This document shows, piece by piece, positions 56,074 through 64,000 of a stretch of 64,000 nt of DNA. Each line of letters begins with the position of its first letter. Within the stretch, counting starts at the first letter, position 1. Under the pieces are notes generated by a model. That model was not told where the DNA came from. It searched no databases and was given only the letters and a program-made list of their open reading frames with translations. The translations under genes were made by a program, and so were the position numbers. Location: positions 434,001-498,000 of the forward strand of contig NZ_JNZY01000010.1 in assembly GCF_000717655.1 (NCBI RefSeq), written 5' to 3'. Source of the stretch: Streptomyces katrae. Its GTDB lineage: Bacteria; Actinomycetota; Actinomycetes; Streptomycetales; Streptomycetaceae.

Positions 56074-56904
56074 TTACGGGGCGATCGGCAGCTGGCGCTT
56101 GTGGTCGGTCTGGCGGTAGCGGCGGACGATCGTGTCGAAGGCGCGCTCGTCGACGGGCTTGCCCTCGAGGAAGTCGTCGATGTCGTCGTACGTGACACCG
56201 AGGGCGTCCTCGTCGGCCTTGCCCGGGTCCAGCGTCTCCAGGTCTGCCGTCGGGGTCTTCCAGACGAGCGCCGCAGGGGCACCCAGGGCGTCTGCCACGG
56301 CGCGTACCCGGCGCTTGGTCAGGCCGGTCAGGGGGACCAGGTCGGCCGCCCCGTCGCCGAACTTGGTGAAGAAGCCGGAGACGGCCTCCGCAGCGTGGTC
56401 GGTGCCGACGACCAGGCCGTCGTGGGCGCCGGCCACCGCGTACTGGGCGATCATGCGCTGGCGGGCCTTGATGTTGCCCTGCACGAAGTCCTGGTGGTGG
56501 GCGTCCCGGAAGACGGTGCCACCGGCGAGGGCGGCCTCCAGCGCGGCGTCGCTGGCGGGCTTGACGTCCACCGTCAGGACCCGGTCCGCCTTGATGAAGC
56601 CGAGCGCGAGCTGCGCGTCCTGCTCGTCGGCCTGGACTCCGTACGGCAGCCGCATCGCGTAGAACGTCGCCTCGTGGCCGCTCTCCCGGGCCCGCTCCAC
56701 GGCGAGCTGGCAGAGCCGTCCGGTCGTGGTGGAGTCCACGCCGCCGCTGATCCCGAGCACCAGGGAGCGCAGGCCGGTGGAGGTGAGCCGGTCCGCCAGG
56801 AAGGCCACCCGGCGCTCGATCTCCCGGTGTGCGTCGAAGGTCTCCGACACCTGGAGTTCCCGGGCGATCTCCTGCTGCAGAACGGTGGACGCCGGCCGGC
56901 TCAC
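56074..56904 (-). CDS. nadE: NAD+ synthase, ammonia-dependent
   Basis: A 276-aa NAD synthetase converting deamido-NAD, ATP and ammonia to NAD. GTG 56904 has GAGGAG at 5 nt. The ATP-pyrophosphatase P-loop is VLGISGGVDSTTTGRLCQLA (~residues 47-66). FVQGNIKARQRMIAQY and LVVGTDHAAEAVSGFFTKFG bind the substrate and ATP; ADLVPLTGLTKRRVR and KTPTADLETLDPGKADED are further NadE blocks. The length (~275) and lack of a nitrilase domain show it is the NH3-dependent form, as in E. coli NadE. It is monocistronic. Confidence 0.94.
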   Translation of the reverse strand: MSRPASTVLQQEIARELQVSETFDAHREIERRVAFLADRLTSTGLRSLVLGISGGVDSTTTGRLCQLAVERARESGHEATFYAMRLPYGVQADEQDAQLALGFIKADRVLTVDVKPASDAALEAALAGGTVFRDAHHQDFVQGNIKARQRMIAQYAVAGAHDGLVVGTDHAAEAVSGFFTKFGDGAADLVPLTGLTKRRVRAVADALGAPAALVWKTPTADLETLDPGKADEDALGVTYDDIDDFLEGKPVDERAFDTIVRRYRQTDHKRQLPIAP

Positions 56905-57043
56905 GGCTGCTCCTCGTGGTCGATGGTTGATCGTCGTGCGCTGTCCCGCCGACCCTAGTCGAAGCGTCCGGCCCGCCGTCAGTCGGCTGCTGCCTCGGCC
57001 TGATCGTTCGCTTCCCACCGAACTCTTGAGGCATCCTGGAAGC

Positions 57044-57778
57044 ATGAACGCCTTGCATCCCGAGACGCCGGCCGACGGCGTCGCCCCCGCAGCGCGCCTC
57101 GCCGCCTTCGCCGCAGCCCTGGCCGATGAAACCCGGGCCGCCATCTGCATGACGCTGCTCGAGGGGCGTGCCTGGACGGCGGGTGAGCTGGCCAGGATCA
57201 CCGCGGTCGCGCCGTCGACCGTGAGCGGCCATCTGACGCGCCTGCTGGATGCGGGGCTCTGCGTCACCGAGCGGCAGGGCCGCCACAGCTACGTGCGGAT
57301 CGCCGACGCCGCGACGGCCCGCCTCGTCGACGAGCTGGCCTCGTACGCGGTCCCCGACCGGGACGCGGCGCATGCGGTGCCCGTGGTGGCTGCGCCCGAC
57401 CCGCTGGCCCGCGCCCGGACCTGTTACGACCATTTCGCGGGGCGGCTCGGGATGGCCGTGACGGACGCCATGGAGCGGCGCGGGCTGCTCCGCACCGACG
57501 GGGTCTTCGAGCTGACGGAGGCCGGACGCGAGTGGTGTGCCGGGGCGGGGGTCAGCCTCGTCCACGAGGGGCGCAGGCCGCTCGCCAGCTCCTGCCTGGA
57601 CTGGACCGAGCGGCGTCGCCACCTGGGGGGCCTGGCCGGGGCGCGGCTGTGCGCGCGGGCGCTCGGCGAGGAGTGGGTGGTGCGGCCGGCGGCCGGCGGG
57701 CGGGGGCTGGAGGTGACCGAGGCCGGCGAACGGGCCTTCGGTGACCTGCTGGGGATCGGCGCCGAGGCCTGGAGCTGA
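57044..57778 (+). CDS. ArsR-family winged-helix regulator
   Basis: A 244-aa regulator from ATG 57044. LAAFAAALADETRAAICMTL and WTAGELARITAVAPSTVSGHL with RLLDAGLCVTERQGRHSYVRI form an ArsR helix-turn-helix plus wing. The C-terminal ~150 residues form a second helical part with a repeated winged-like pattern (GRLGMAVTDAMERRGLL and ASSCLDWTERRRHLGG), as in longer ArsR/SmtB-like regulators of drug or metabolite genes. No CxC metal motif is seen. The co-directional EamA exporter 63 bp downstream, with a palindrome before it, is the likely target. Confidence 0.86.
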   Translation: MNALHPETPADGVAPAARLAAFAAALADETRAAICMTLLEGRAWTAGELARITAVAPSTVSGHLTRLLDAGLCVTERQGRHSYVRIADAATARLVDELASYAVPDRDAAHAVPVVAAPDPLARARTCYDHFAGRLGMAVTDAMERRGLLRTDGVFELTEAGREWCAGAGVSLVHEGRRPLASSCLDWTERRRHLGGLAGARLCARALGEEWVVRPAAGGRGLEVTEAGERAFGDLLGIGAEAWS

Positions 57779-57788
57779 GCCCGAGCGT

Positions 57789-57805
57789 CCGAAACAATAT
57801 TTCGG
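57789..57805 (+). promoter_or_regulatory. 17-bp palindrome, candidate operator for the EamA gene
   Basis: CCGAAA-CAATA-TTTCGG is a perfect inverted repeat in the 63-bp gap. It ends directly before a TGGACG -35-like hexamer (57806-57811), which is 17 bp from the -10 box at 57829. A regulator bound here would contact RNA polymerase; the adjacent ArsR protein is the first candidate. Confidence 0.55.
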
Positions 57806-57828
57806 TGGACGCCGAAGTGTTGAGCTCG

Positions 57829-57834
57829 TAAGGT
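57829..57834 (+). promoter_or_regulatory. -10 box TAAGGT of the leaderless EamA gene
   Basis: TAAGGT with TGGACG 17 bp upstream and ATG 57842 seven bases downstream make a complete promoter for a leaderless transcript. Confidence 0.6.
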
Positions 57835-57841
57835 GGTGCCC

Positions 57842-58780
57842 ATGACGTTCCGCCTGCACTCGATTCCGCCCGGCGTCCTCACGGTCGGCGCCGTCTCCTT
57901 CACCGTGTTCGCCTGGGCGTCGGCCTTCGTGTCCATCCGCAGCGCGGGTGACGCCTACTCGCCCGGCGCCCTGGCCCTCGGCAGGCTGCTGGCCGCCTCG
58001 CTGGTGCTCGCCGCCCTGCTCGTGATCCGCCGCCAAGGCCTGCCGCCGCGCGGCGCCCGGCGCGGAATCCTGGTCTCCGGGGTGGTCTGGTTCGGCGGCT
58101 ACACGGTCGCGCTGAACTGGGGCGAACGGCTGGTCGACGCGGGTACGGCGGCGCTGCTCGTGAACACCGGGCCCATCCTCATGGCCCTGCTCGCGGCCCG
58201 GCTGCTCGGCGAGGCGCTGCCGCCACGGCTCCTGGCCGGCATGGCCGTCTCGTTCGTCGGGGCGGTGGTCGTCGGCCTGTCCATGTCGTCCGGCGGCGAC
58301 GGCTCGACCTCGGTGCTCGGCGTCGTGCTGTGCCTGCTCGCGGCAGTGGCCTACGCGAGCGGCGTCATCGCGCAGAAGCCCGCGCTGTCCTTCGGGACGC
58401 CCCTGCAGATCACCGCCTACAGCTGCCTGACCGGAACCGTGGCCTGCCTGCCGTTCACGGGGCAGCTGGTAGCGGAGCTGCCGAGGGCGCCGGTGTCGGC
58501 GACGCTCAACATGGTCTACCTGGGTGTGGTGCCGACCGCCCTCGCCTTCACCACGTGGACCTACGCCCTGGCACGCATGCCGGCCGGGAAGCTGGGCGCG
58601 ACGACCTACGCCGTCCCGGCCATCGTCGTCCTGCTGAGCTGGGCCCTCCTGGGCGAGGTCCCCGCCTGGCTGACCCTGCTCGGCGGGGTGCTGTGCCTGG
58701 CCGGCGTGGCGGTGTCCCGTCACCGGCCGCGCATCCCGATGGATGCCGCGGCCGGTATGCAGACTTCCGGTACCCGGTGA
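57842..58780 (+). CDS. EamA/DMT-family transporter
   Basis: A 312-aa protein with ten membrane helices in two EamA halves: AVSFTVFAWASAFVSIRSAG and YSPGALALGRLLAASLVLAA open the first. ALNWGERLVDAGTAALLVNT and GPILMALLAARLLGEALPPR follow, and VVPTALAFTTWTYALARMPAG closes the second. ATG 57842 is set by the promoter spacing; a GTG at 57833 would lie inside the -10 box. Such proteins export amino acids, nucleosides or drugs; the substrate is unknown. Expression is probably under the adjacent ArsR regulator. Confidence 0.88.
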   Translation: MTFRLHSIPPGVLTVGAVSFTVFAWASAFVSIRSAGDAYSPGALALGRLLAASLVLAALLVIRRQGLPPRGARRGILVSGVVWFGGYTVALNWGERLVDAGTAALLVNTGPILMALLAARLLGEALPPRLLAGMAVSFVGAVVVGLSMSSGGDGSTSVLGVVLCLLAAVAYASGVIAQKPALSFGTPLQITAYSCLTGTVACLPFTGQLVAELPRAPVSATLNMVYLGVVPTALAFTTWTYALARMPAGKLGATTYAVPAIVVLLSWALLGEVPAWLTLLGGVLCLAGVAVSRHRPRIPMDAAAGMQTSGTR

Positions 58781-58820
58781 TGTCCGGGACGGCGAAGGGC
58801 CGGGCACGCGGGCAGAGGGG

Positions 58821-59552
58821 CTAGCCGGTGGTCCTGTTCTCCTCCAGGGGCACCGTCAGGCCGATGCCCTCGGCCGCCACGGCGATGGCGAAGTCGAAGT
58901 ACGCGGCCTCGTCCCGCACGCTGTCGTGGGTACGGCTGAAGACCTGGAACACCAGCAGCCCGATCAGATTGCTCCACAGCACGATGCCGCGCTCGATGAG
59001 GTCCGAGAACGGGGCCCCGGGCACACCGCCGAAGAGCTCCACGGCCTCCGGCCGGAGCAGGGGCGGCCCCGGCACCGTCCGCCGCGGCGGGGTGAGTTCG
59101 CCGGCCGCGAGCGCCGAACGTACGATGCCGGCCAGCACGGCGGGGGTGCGCGAGGCGGCCGGGACGGTGTCCTGCGGGGCGTGGTAGCCCGGGACGGGGG
59201 AGCCGTAGATCAGCGTGAACTCGGCGGGGTGGTCGAAGGACCACTGCCGCAGTGCGCGGGTCACCGCGAGGAGCCGCGCGCCGGCCGTCGCACCGGCGGC
59301 GCCGGCGGCCCGTTCGGCCTGCTCCATCGCGGCGGCGGAGTCGTTGTAGGCGTCGGTGATCAGTGCGGTCAGCAGGTCGTCCCGGTGCGGGAAGACGCCC
59401 GCCACTTCGCCGACGGCAAGACCGCCGGCCTCGGCAACGGCGTCCAGCGACAGTCCTGAGGCGCCCATTTTCACCAGCAGTTGGCGTGCGGTGGCCTTGA
59501 TGACCGCCGACTGCGGGGAGTTCTCATCGGTAGCGCTGGGGGAAAGATCCAT
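58821..59552 (-). CDS. TetR-family regulator (WHG/TetR_C_33-like)
   Basis: A 243-aa repressor. ATG 59552 is set by a leaderless -10 box and followed by MDLSPSATDENSP. AVIKATARQLLVKMGASGLS and LDAVAEAGGLAVGEVAGVFPHRDDLLTAL form the helix-turn-helix. The ligand-binding part has LRQWSFDHPAEFTLIYGSPVPGY, a signature of TetR proteins with a WHG-type C-terminal domain, and ends IGLTVPLEENRTTG. The frame is open far upstream, but that part is not this gene. It is convergent with the EamA gene (40-bp gap); the regulated gene may be the decayed one just upstream. Confidence 0.86.
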   Translation of the reverse strand: MDLSPSATDENSPQSAVIKATARQLLVKMGASGLSLDAVAEAGGLAVGEVAGVFPHRDDLLTALITDAYNDSAAAMEQAERAAGAAGATAGARLLAVTRALRQWSFDHPAEFTLIYGSPVPGYHAPQDTVPAASRTPAVLAGIVRSALAAGELTPPRRTVPGPPLLRPEAVELFGGVPGAPFSDLIERGIVLWSNLIGLLVFQVFSRTHDSVRDEAAYFDFAIAVAAEGIGLTVPLEENRTTG

Positions 59553-59558
59553 GGCCAA

Positions 59559-59564
59559 ACCGTA
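59559..59564 (-). promoter_or_regulatory. -10 box TACGGT of the leaderless TetR gene
   Basis: Read on minus, TACGGT is followed by six bases and the ATG at 59552, the same geometry as other leaderless genes in the window. Confidence 0.5.
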
Positions 59565-59589
59565 CCTGTCGGCCACCACGCCACTGCTC

Positions 59590-60230
59590 CAGGCGGGACA
59601 GGTCGGGTGCGCGGGCGCGCGGGAGTTCGGGGACCGTCTCGCCGATCGCGTCCAGCCGGCCGGGGGCGAGGCGAAAGGCCAACTCCCCGGGATTCTCCGC
59701 AAGATGGGCGCGGTGGCGCATGCCGGGAGGGGATGACGGTGTCCGGCGCGGCCGGCATCCAGGCGATCGCCGGCTGCGCCGGAGTGCAGTCCGTGCCCGT
59801 GGCGAGAGCCTGCAGGAGGTGCACGAGACGCAGGTTGGCGGCGACGGCCGCCCGAGCGCGGCGCGAGCGGTACGCCGTGCTCCGCTGCCCAGCGGACCGC
59901 CGCCCGTACGTCGCCCGCCGTCGCGCAGGCCACGATGCCGGCCGGCAGCACATGGGCGTACCGCAGGTTGTCCGGCGCCGCCAGCAGGCCGAAGCCGTCA
60001 CTGCGCGGCTGGTACAGACCGGCGGCCGGGCTGAGGCTGCGGCGCAGCTGCTGCCAGGCCACCGCCTCCGTCGGTGCTCCGCCGGCGACCCGGCCCGGCC
60101 GGCGCAGCGAGGGCGTGACGGCAGCCGCTGCGGCACCGTTCCCGCCGGTCAGGCCGCCGGCCAGGGTGCCCGCCGCGCACACCGCAGCCCCGGCTCCCCA
60201 CCGCAGAACGTCCCGGCGTCCCGCCATCAT
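59590..60230 (-). pseudogene. Decayed chimera: FAD-binding oxidase N-terminus joined to an aldo/keto reductase C-terminus
   Basis: ATG 60230 (GAGGAAC upstream) starts a Tat-type signal (AGRRDVLRWGAGAAVCAAG) and the N-terminus of a BBE-like FAD oxidase up to AAVRWAAEHGVPLAPRSGG (~59855). The FAD-linking and catalytic parts are missing. From ~59850 another frame gives AANLRLVHLLQALATGTD and CTPAQPAIAWMPAAPDTVIP, and after a shift near 59735 RHRAHLAENPGELAFRLAP, then GRLDAIGETVPEL, which are consecutive C-terminal segments of an aldo/keto reductase. So two broken genes are fused by a deletion and then frameshifted. The remaining part, 60231-60427, shows nothing clear. Confidence 0.65.
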
Positions 60231-60427
60231 GCAGTTCCTCTCCTCGTACGGGAGCAGCGTGCGGCCGCCGTCCGGGCTCCGCGCTGCTCGCGATGTCGCG
60301 GCGATCATGTTCCCGGCCCGCCCGCCGCACGGCCTGCGCCGCTCCGTCGGAGCGGGAGCGCACCCGCAGGGAGGATCCGGCTTCCGGGCCGGATGGCGGA
60401 TGGGAGGGCGGAGAGACAGAGCGTGTT

Positions 60428-61938
<1,511 letters not shown>

Positions 61939-61980
61939 CTTCGGCTGGCCGGCTGGCCAGCTGACCGTATGGCCGGCTGT

Positions 61981-62027
61981 GCCGGACGAGCCGCCCCCGA
62001 CGCCGCGTCGGGGGCGGCTCGTCCGGC
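61981..62027 (+). terminator. 21-bp perfect hairpin terminator of argG
   Basis: Arms 61981-62001 and 62007-62027 are exact complements (GCCGGACGAG...GCCCCCGAC) around a 5-nt loop GCCGC, the longest perfect hairpin noticed in the window. It ends 12 bp before the -10 box of the next gene. Confidence 0.75.
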
Positions 62028-62038
62028 GTGGGTCCGCT

Positions 62039-62044
62039 TAGGAT
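62039..62044 (+). promoter_or_regulatory. -10 box TAGGAT of the leaderless epoxide hydrolase gene
   Basis: TAGGAT is followed by seven bases and ATG 62052; an earlier in-frame start at 62028 would be upstream of the box. Confidence 0.55.
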
Positions 62045-62051
62045 GCGTCCC

Positions 62052-63227
62052 ATGCCGGACGTCTCTCCCCGCCCCGAGCCGTTCACTCCGAAGACCGCCC
62101 CCGCGGCGCTCGAGGACCTCCGCGCACGCCTGCGCGCGACGCGCTGGCCGGACCTGCCCGAGGACGCAGGCTGGTCGCTCGGGACCGACCTCGGCTACCT
62201 GCGCGAGCTCGTCGCCTACTGGGTGGACGGCTTCGACTGGCCGGCGCAGGAGGCGGAGCTGGCCCGCTTCCCCCGCTTCCGCGTCCCCCTCGGCGATCTC
62301 GGGATCCACTTCGTGCACGTCCGGGCCACCGCTCAGGCCGGGCCCGTGCTGCCGCTCGTACTCAGCCACGGCTGGCCGGACTCGTTCTGGCGCTACGCGA
62401 AGGTGATCCCGCTCCTCACCGACCCCGGCGCCCACGGCGCCGATCCCGCCGACGCGTTCGACGTGGTCGTGCCGGACATGCCGGGCTTCGGGTACTCCGA
62501 CCGCCCCGCCGGCCCGCCCCTCGACTACACCGCCGTCGCCGGCCTGTGGGCCGAGCTCATGGCGGTCCTCGGCTACCCGCGATTCGGCGCGGCGGGCGGG
62601 GACATGGGCAGCCACGTGAGCCGCTGCCTCGGGCTCGACCACCCCGACCGGGTCGTGGCCGTCCACCGCACCGACGCGGGCCTGCCCCTGTTCACCGGCG
62701 ACCCGGCGGACCTCGCGCCCGAGGAGCGCGCCTGGCTCGAGGACGCCGCGGCCTGGGGCGCGACCGAGGGCGCGTACGCCGCCCTGCAGCGTACGAAGCC
62801 CCACACCGCCGCCTTCGGGCTCACGGACTCGCCGGCCGGGCTCGCCGCATGGATCGTCGAGAAGCTCCGGGCGTGGAGCGACTGCGACGGTGACGTCGAG
62901 CGGAGCTTCACGAAGGACGAGATCCTCACGAACGTCACGCTCTACTGGCTGACGGGGACGATCGGCTCGTCGATGCGCATGTACCGCGCGAACGCCGCGG
63001 TCCCGCCCGAGCAGCACGCCCGCCGGGTCGAGGTGCCCTCCGGCTTCTCGGTCTTCGGCGGCGACGTGGTCCGCCCGCCCCGGGCGTGGCTGGATCGCAC
63101 GGCGAACGTCGTGTACGCGACCGAGCCCCCGCGCGGCGGCCATTTCGCACCGTTCGAGGAGCCCGAGCTCTACGCGGCGGAACTGCGCGAGTTCTTCCGC
63201 CCTTACCGGCCGGCGGCGGCCGGCTGA
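62052..63227 (+). CDS. Epoxide hydrolase (EHN-type alpha/beta hydrolase)
   Basis: A 391-aa epoxide hydrolase. The N-terminal EHN region contains ALEDLRARLRATRWPD and GTDLGYLRELVAYWVDGFDW, and VLPLVLSHGWPDSFWRY carries the oxyanion HGWP motif. AAGGDMGSHVSRCLGLDHPD contains the nucleophilic Asp (GGDxG). The lid tyrosine region is TNVTLYWLTGTIGSSMRMYR, and PRGGHFAPFEEPELYAAELR supplies the catalytic His. This is the microsomal/plant-like EH form common in actinobacteria. It would hydrolyse an epoxide to a diol in metabolism or detoxification. It stands alone. Confidence 0.92.
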   Translation: MPDVSPRPEPFTPKTAPAALEDLRARLRATRWPDLPEDAGWSLGTDLGYLRELVAYWVDGFDWPAQEAELARFPRFRVPLGDLGIHFVHVRATAQAGPVLPLVLSHGWPDSFWRYAKVIPLLTDPGAHGADPADAFDVVVPDMPGFGYSDRPAGPPLDYTAVAGLWAELMAVLGYPRFGAAGGDMGSHVSRCLGLDHPDRVVAVHRTDAGLPLFTGDPADLAPEERAWLEDAAAWGATEGAYAALQRTKPHTAAFGLTDSPAGLAAWIVEKLRAWSDCDGDVERSFTKDEILTNVTLYWLTGTIGSSMRMYRANAAVPPEQHARRVEVPSGFSVFGGDVVRPPRAWLDRTANVVYATEPPRGGHFAPFEEPELYAAELREFFRPYRPAAAG

Positions 63228-63325
63228 AGCCGTCGGCACCGGGGCGTGACCCCGTTCGTGACCAAAGGGTGCCCCTCTGTACAACGCACATGTCATGATG
63301 CTGAGTTGTGGCTGAGGGGGAGGCT

Positions 63326-63670
63326 ATGGCGAATACGGCTATCCGCGTGCGCCTGACGCAGGGCGCGAGCGAGAGCGACATCGCGGCGCTGAAGGCGTGG
63401 CTCGAGCGGGAGCGGAAGCTCGAAGCCCGCAGGGACAGCGGCGAGCTGGAGATCCACGAGCGGGCGGGGACGGAGGACGGGTCCACCAGCCCGATGGGGG
63501 CCGGGATGGAGATCGTGCTGGTGCTGATCGGAGCAGCCGCCAACACGTTGTTCGACGAAGTGCTGGAGCAGGTGAAGAGCGGGGTCCGTGCATGGCGGGA
63601 GAACCGCCGTTCCGTCGAACGCGGTGAACCCCCGGAGGTCGAGGTCGCGCCGGAGAGCGACGGGAGATAG
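63326..63670 (+). CDS. EACC1-like small component of a caspase-type conflict system
   Basis: A 114-aa protein from ATG 63326 with a GAGGGGGAGG purine run upstream (GTG 63308 is an alternative). It opens IRVRLTQGASESDIAALKAW followed by LERERKL, has a short glycine-rich turn and then a hydrophobic helix (GMEIVLVLIGAAANTLFDEVL). After this comes a basic-acidic end. This matches the pattern of effector-associated constant component 1 (EACC1), a small protein encoded next to caspase, trypsin or NTPase effectors in actinobacterial conflict systems. The caspase-like gene starts 5 bp after its stop, which supports the assignment. Its molecular role is not known. Confidence 0.72.
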   Translation: MANTAIRVRLTQGASESDIAALKAWLERERKLEARRDSGELEIHERAGTEDGSTSPMGAGMEIVLVLIGAAANTLFDEVLEQVKSGVRAWRENRRSVERGEPPEVEVAPESDGR

Positions 63671-63674
63671 CCCG

Positions 63675-64000
63675 GTGGCGCGCTTCGACCCGCGTGGGAA
63701 AGCGAACCGGGCGCTGCTCGTCGGAGTCCCCGAATACGACTTCAAGCAGCCCGAGCACCCCTTCGGAGTGTCGGGCGACCTCGGCGCGGTCGGCCAGAAC
63801 CTCGCCGCACTGGAGCGGGCCCTGCGCGGGGGTGGCGTGTTCGCCGAGGACGGGATCACCGTCACCCGGCCGGGCACCGTGGACGAGTTCGACCGGCAGT
63901 TGGACACCGCGGTGGAGGAGGCCGAAGGGCTGCTCCTGCTCTACTTCTCCGGCCACGGCGCCGTGCCCAGTACGGGGGACGAGCTCTGGCTGCTGATGCG
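63675..64000 (+). CDS. Caspase-family protease, N-terminal part (runs off the window)
   Basis: The open frame from GTG 63675 continues past the right edge. Of the 108 visible codons, ANRALLVGVPEYDF is the first strand of the caspase-hemoglobinase fold. SGDLGAVGQNLAALERAL is the first helix, VDEFDRQLDTAVEEAEG the second, and LLLLYFSGHGAV contains the catalytic histidine (His94). The catalytic cysteine (DxC) and any effector-associated or repeat domains lie outside the window. It is paired with the EACC1-like gene by a 5-bp gap. The protein would cleave targets after activation by an unknown trigger. Confidence 0.85.
   Translation, partial: MARFDPRGKANRALLVGVPEYDFKQPEHPFGVSGDLGAVGQNLAALERALRGGGVFAEDGITVTRPGTVDEFDRQLDTAVEEAEGLLLLYFSGHGAVPSTGDELWLLM

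Overview
The window is high-GC actinobacterial DNA. GC-rich third codon positions, many GTG starts, 4-nt ATGA/GTGA gene overlaps, long hairpin terminators without T-tracts, and -10 boxes placed 6-8 nt before a start codon (leaderless genes) all point to Streptomyces or a close relative. No rRNA, tRNA, CRISPR array or intact insertion sequence was seen. All family assignments come from reading the proteins by eye; no database search was run.

Region 1 (1-21314) is a cell-surface polysaccharide locus. A plus-strand operon carries the tail of a nucleotide-sugar epimerase, a DegT aminotransferase, a NeuD/PglD-type acyltransferase, a second DegT aminotransferase, a large secreted N,N-dimethylformamidase-like/DUF4082 protein and a family-2 glycosyltransferase. 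A Wzz-like chain-length protein on the minus strand faces a plus-strand protein that fuses a Wzz-like domain to a Wzy/O-antigen-ligase-like polymerase, followed by another glycosyltransferase. A minus-strand operon then holds an unknown 395-aa protein, a WecG/TagA glycosyltransferase, a nucleotide-sugar dehydrogenase, a UDP-GlcNAc 2-epimerase, a third Wzz-like protein, a Wzx-type flippase, a secreted beta-helix protein and a glycosyltransferase. A WlbB/WbpD-like hexapeptide acetyltransferase lies just upstream. Together they look like a Wzx/Wzy-dependent pathway that builds an amino- and uronic-acid-containing glycan, flips it, polymerises it and exports it.

Region 2 (21400-32400) is accessory: a membrane-anchored alpha/beta hydrolase, a methyltransferase, an aminoglycoside-phosphotransferase-like gene whose C-terminus is altered by a 5-bp tandem duplication, a three-gene unknown-MoxR ATPase-VWA/metallopeptidase cassette, a P-loop kinase, a PAP2 phosphatase and an SGNH hydrolase. 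Relics of an SDR and of the iron permease EfeU lie between them.

Region 3 (32600-46400) holds a secreted M6/immune-inhibitor-A protease, a PadR regulator with a palindromic operator next to an acyl-CoA dehydrogenase, an aldo/keto reductase, a FabR-like TetR regulator divergent from two tiny membrane proteins, a Ser/Thr kinase with an extracellular C-terminal domain, a PhzS-like flavin monooxygenase coupled to a secreted protein, and a quinone-oxidoreductase-like MDR protein.

Region 4 (46400-51540) is a candidate conflict or signalling system: a 1227-aa protein with eleven TPR-like repeats and a CHAT protease domain, divergent from a Cys-rich 131-aa protein and a membrane protein. The window ends (63326-64000) in a second candidate of this kind, an EACC1-like small protein followed by a truncated caspase-like protease.

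Region 5 (51560-63230) mixes small secreted or lipo-proteins with metabolic genes (nadE, argG, an epoxide hydrolase, an EamA exporter, ArsR and TetR regulators). It also has at least four broken genes: a frameshifted secreted protein, an MFS tail, a beta-lactamase-like tail and a FAD-oxidase/aldo-keto-reductase chimera. This density of relics suggests a variable part of the chromosome.
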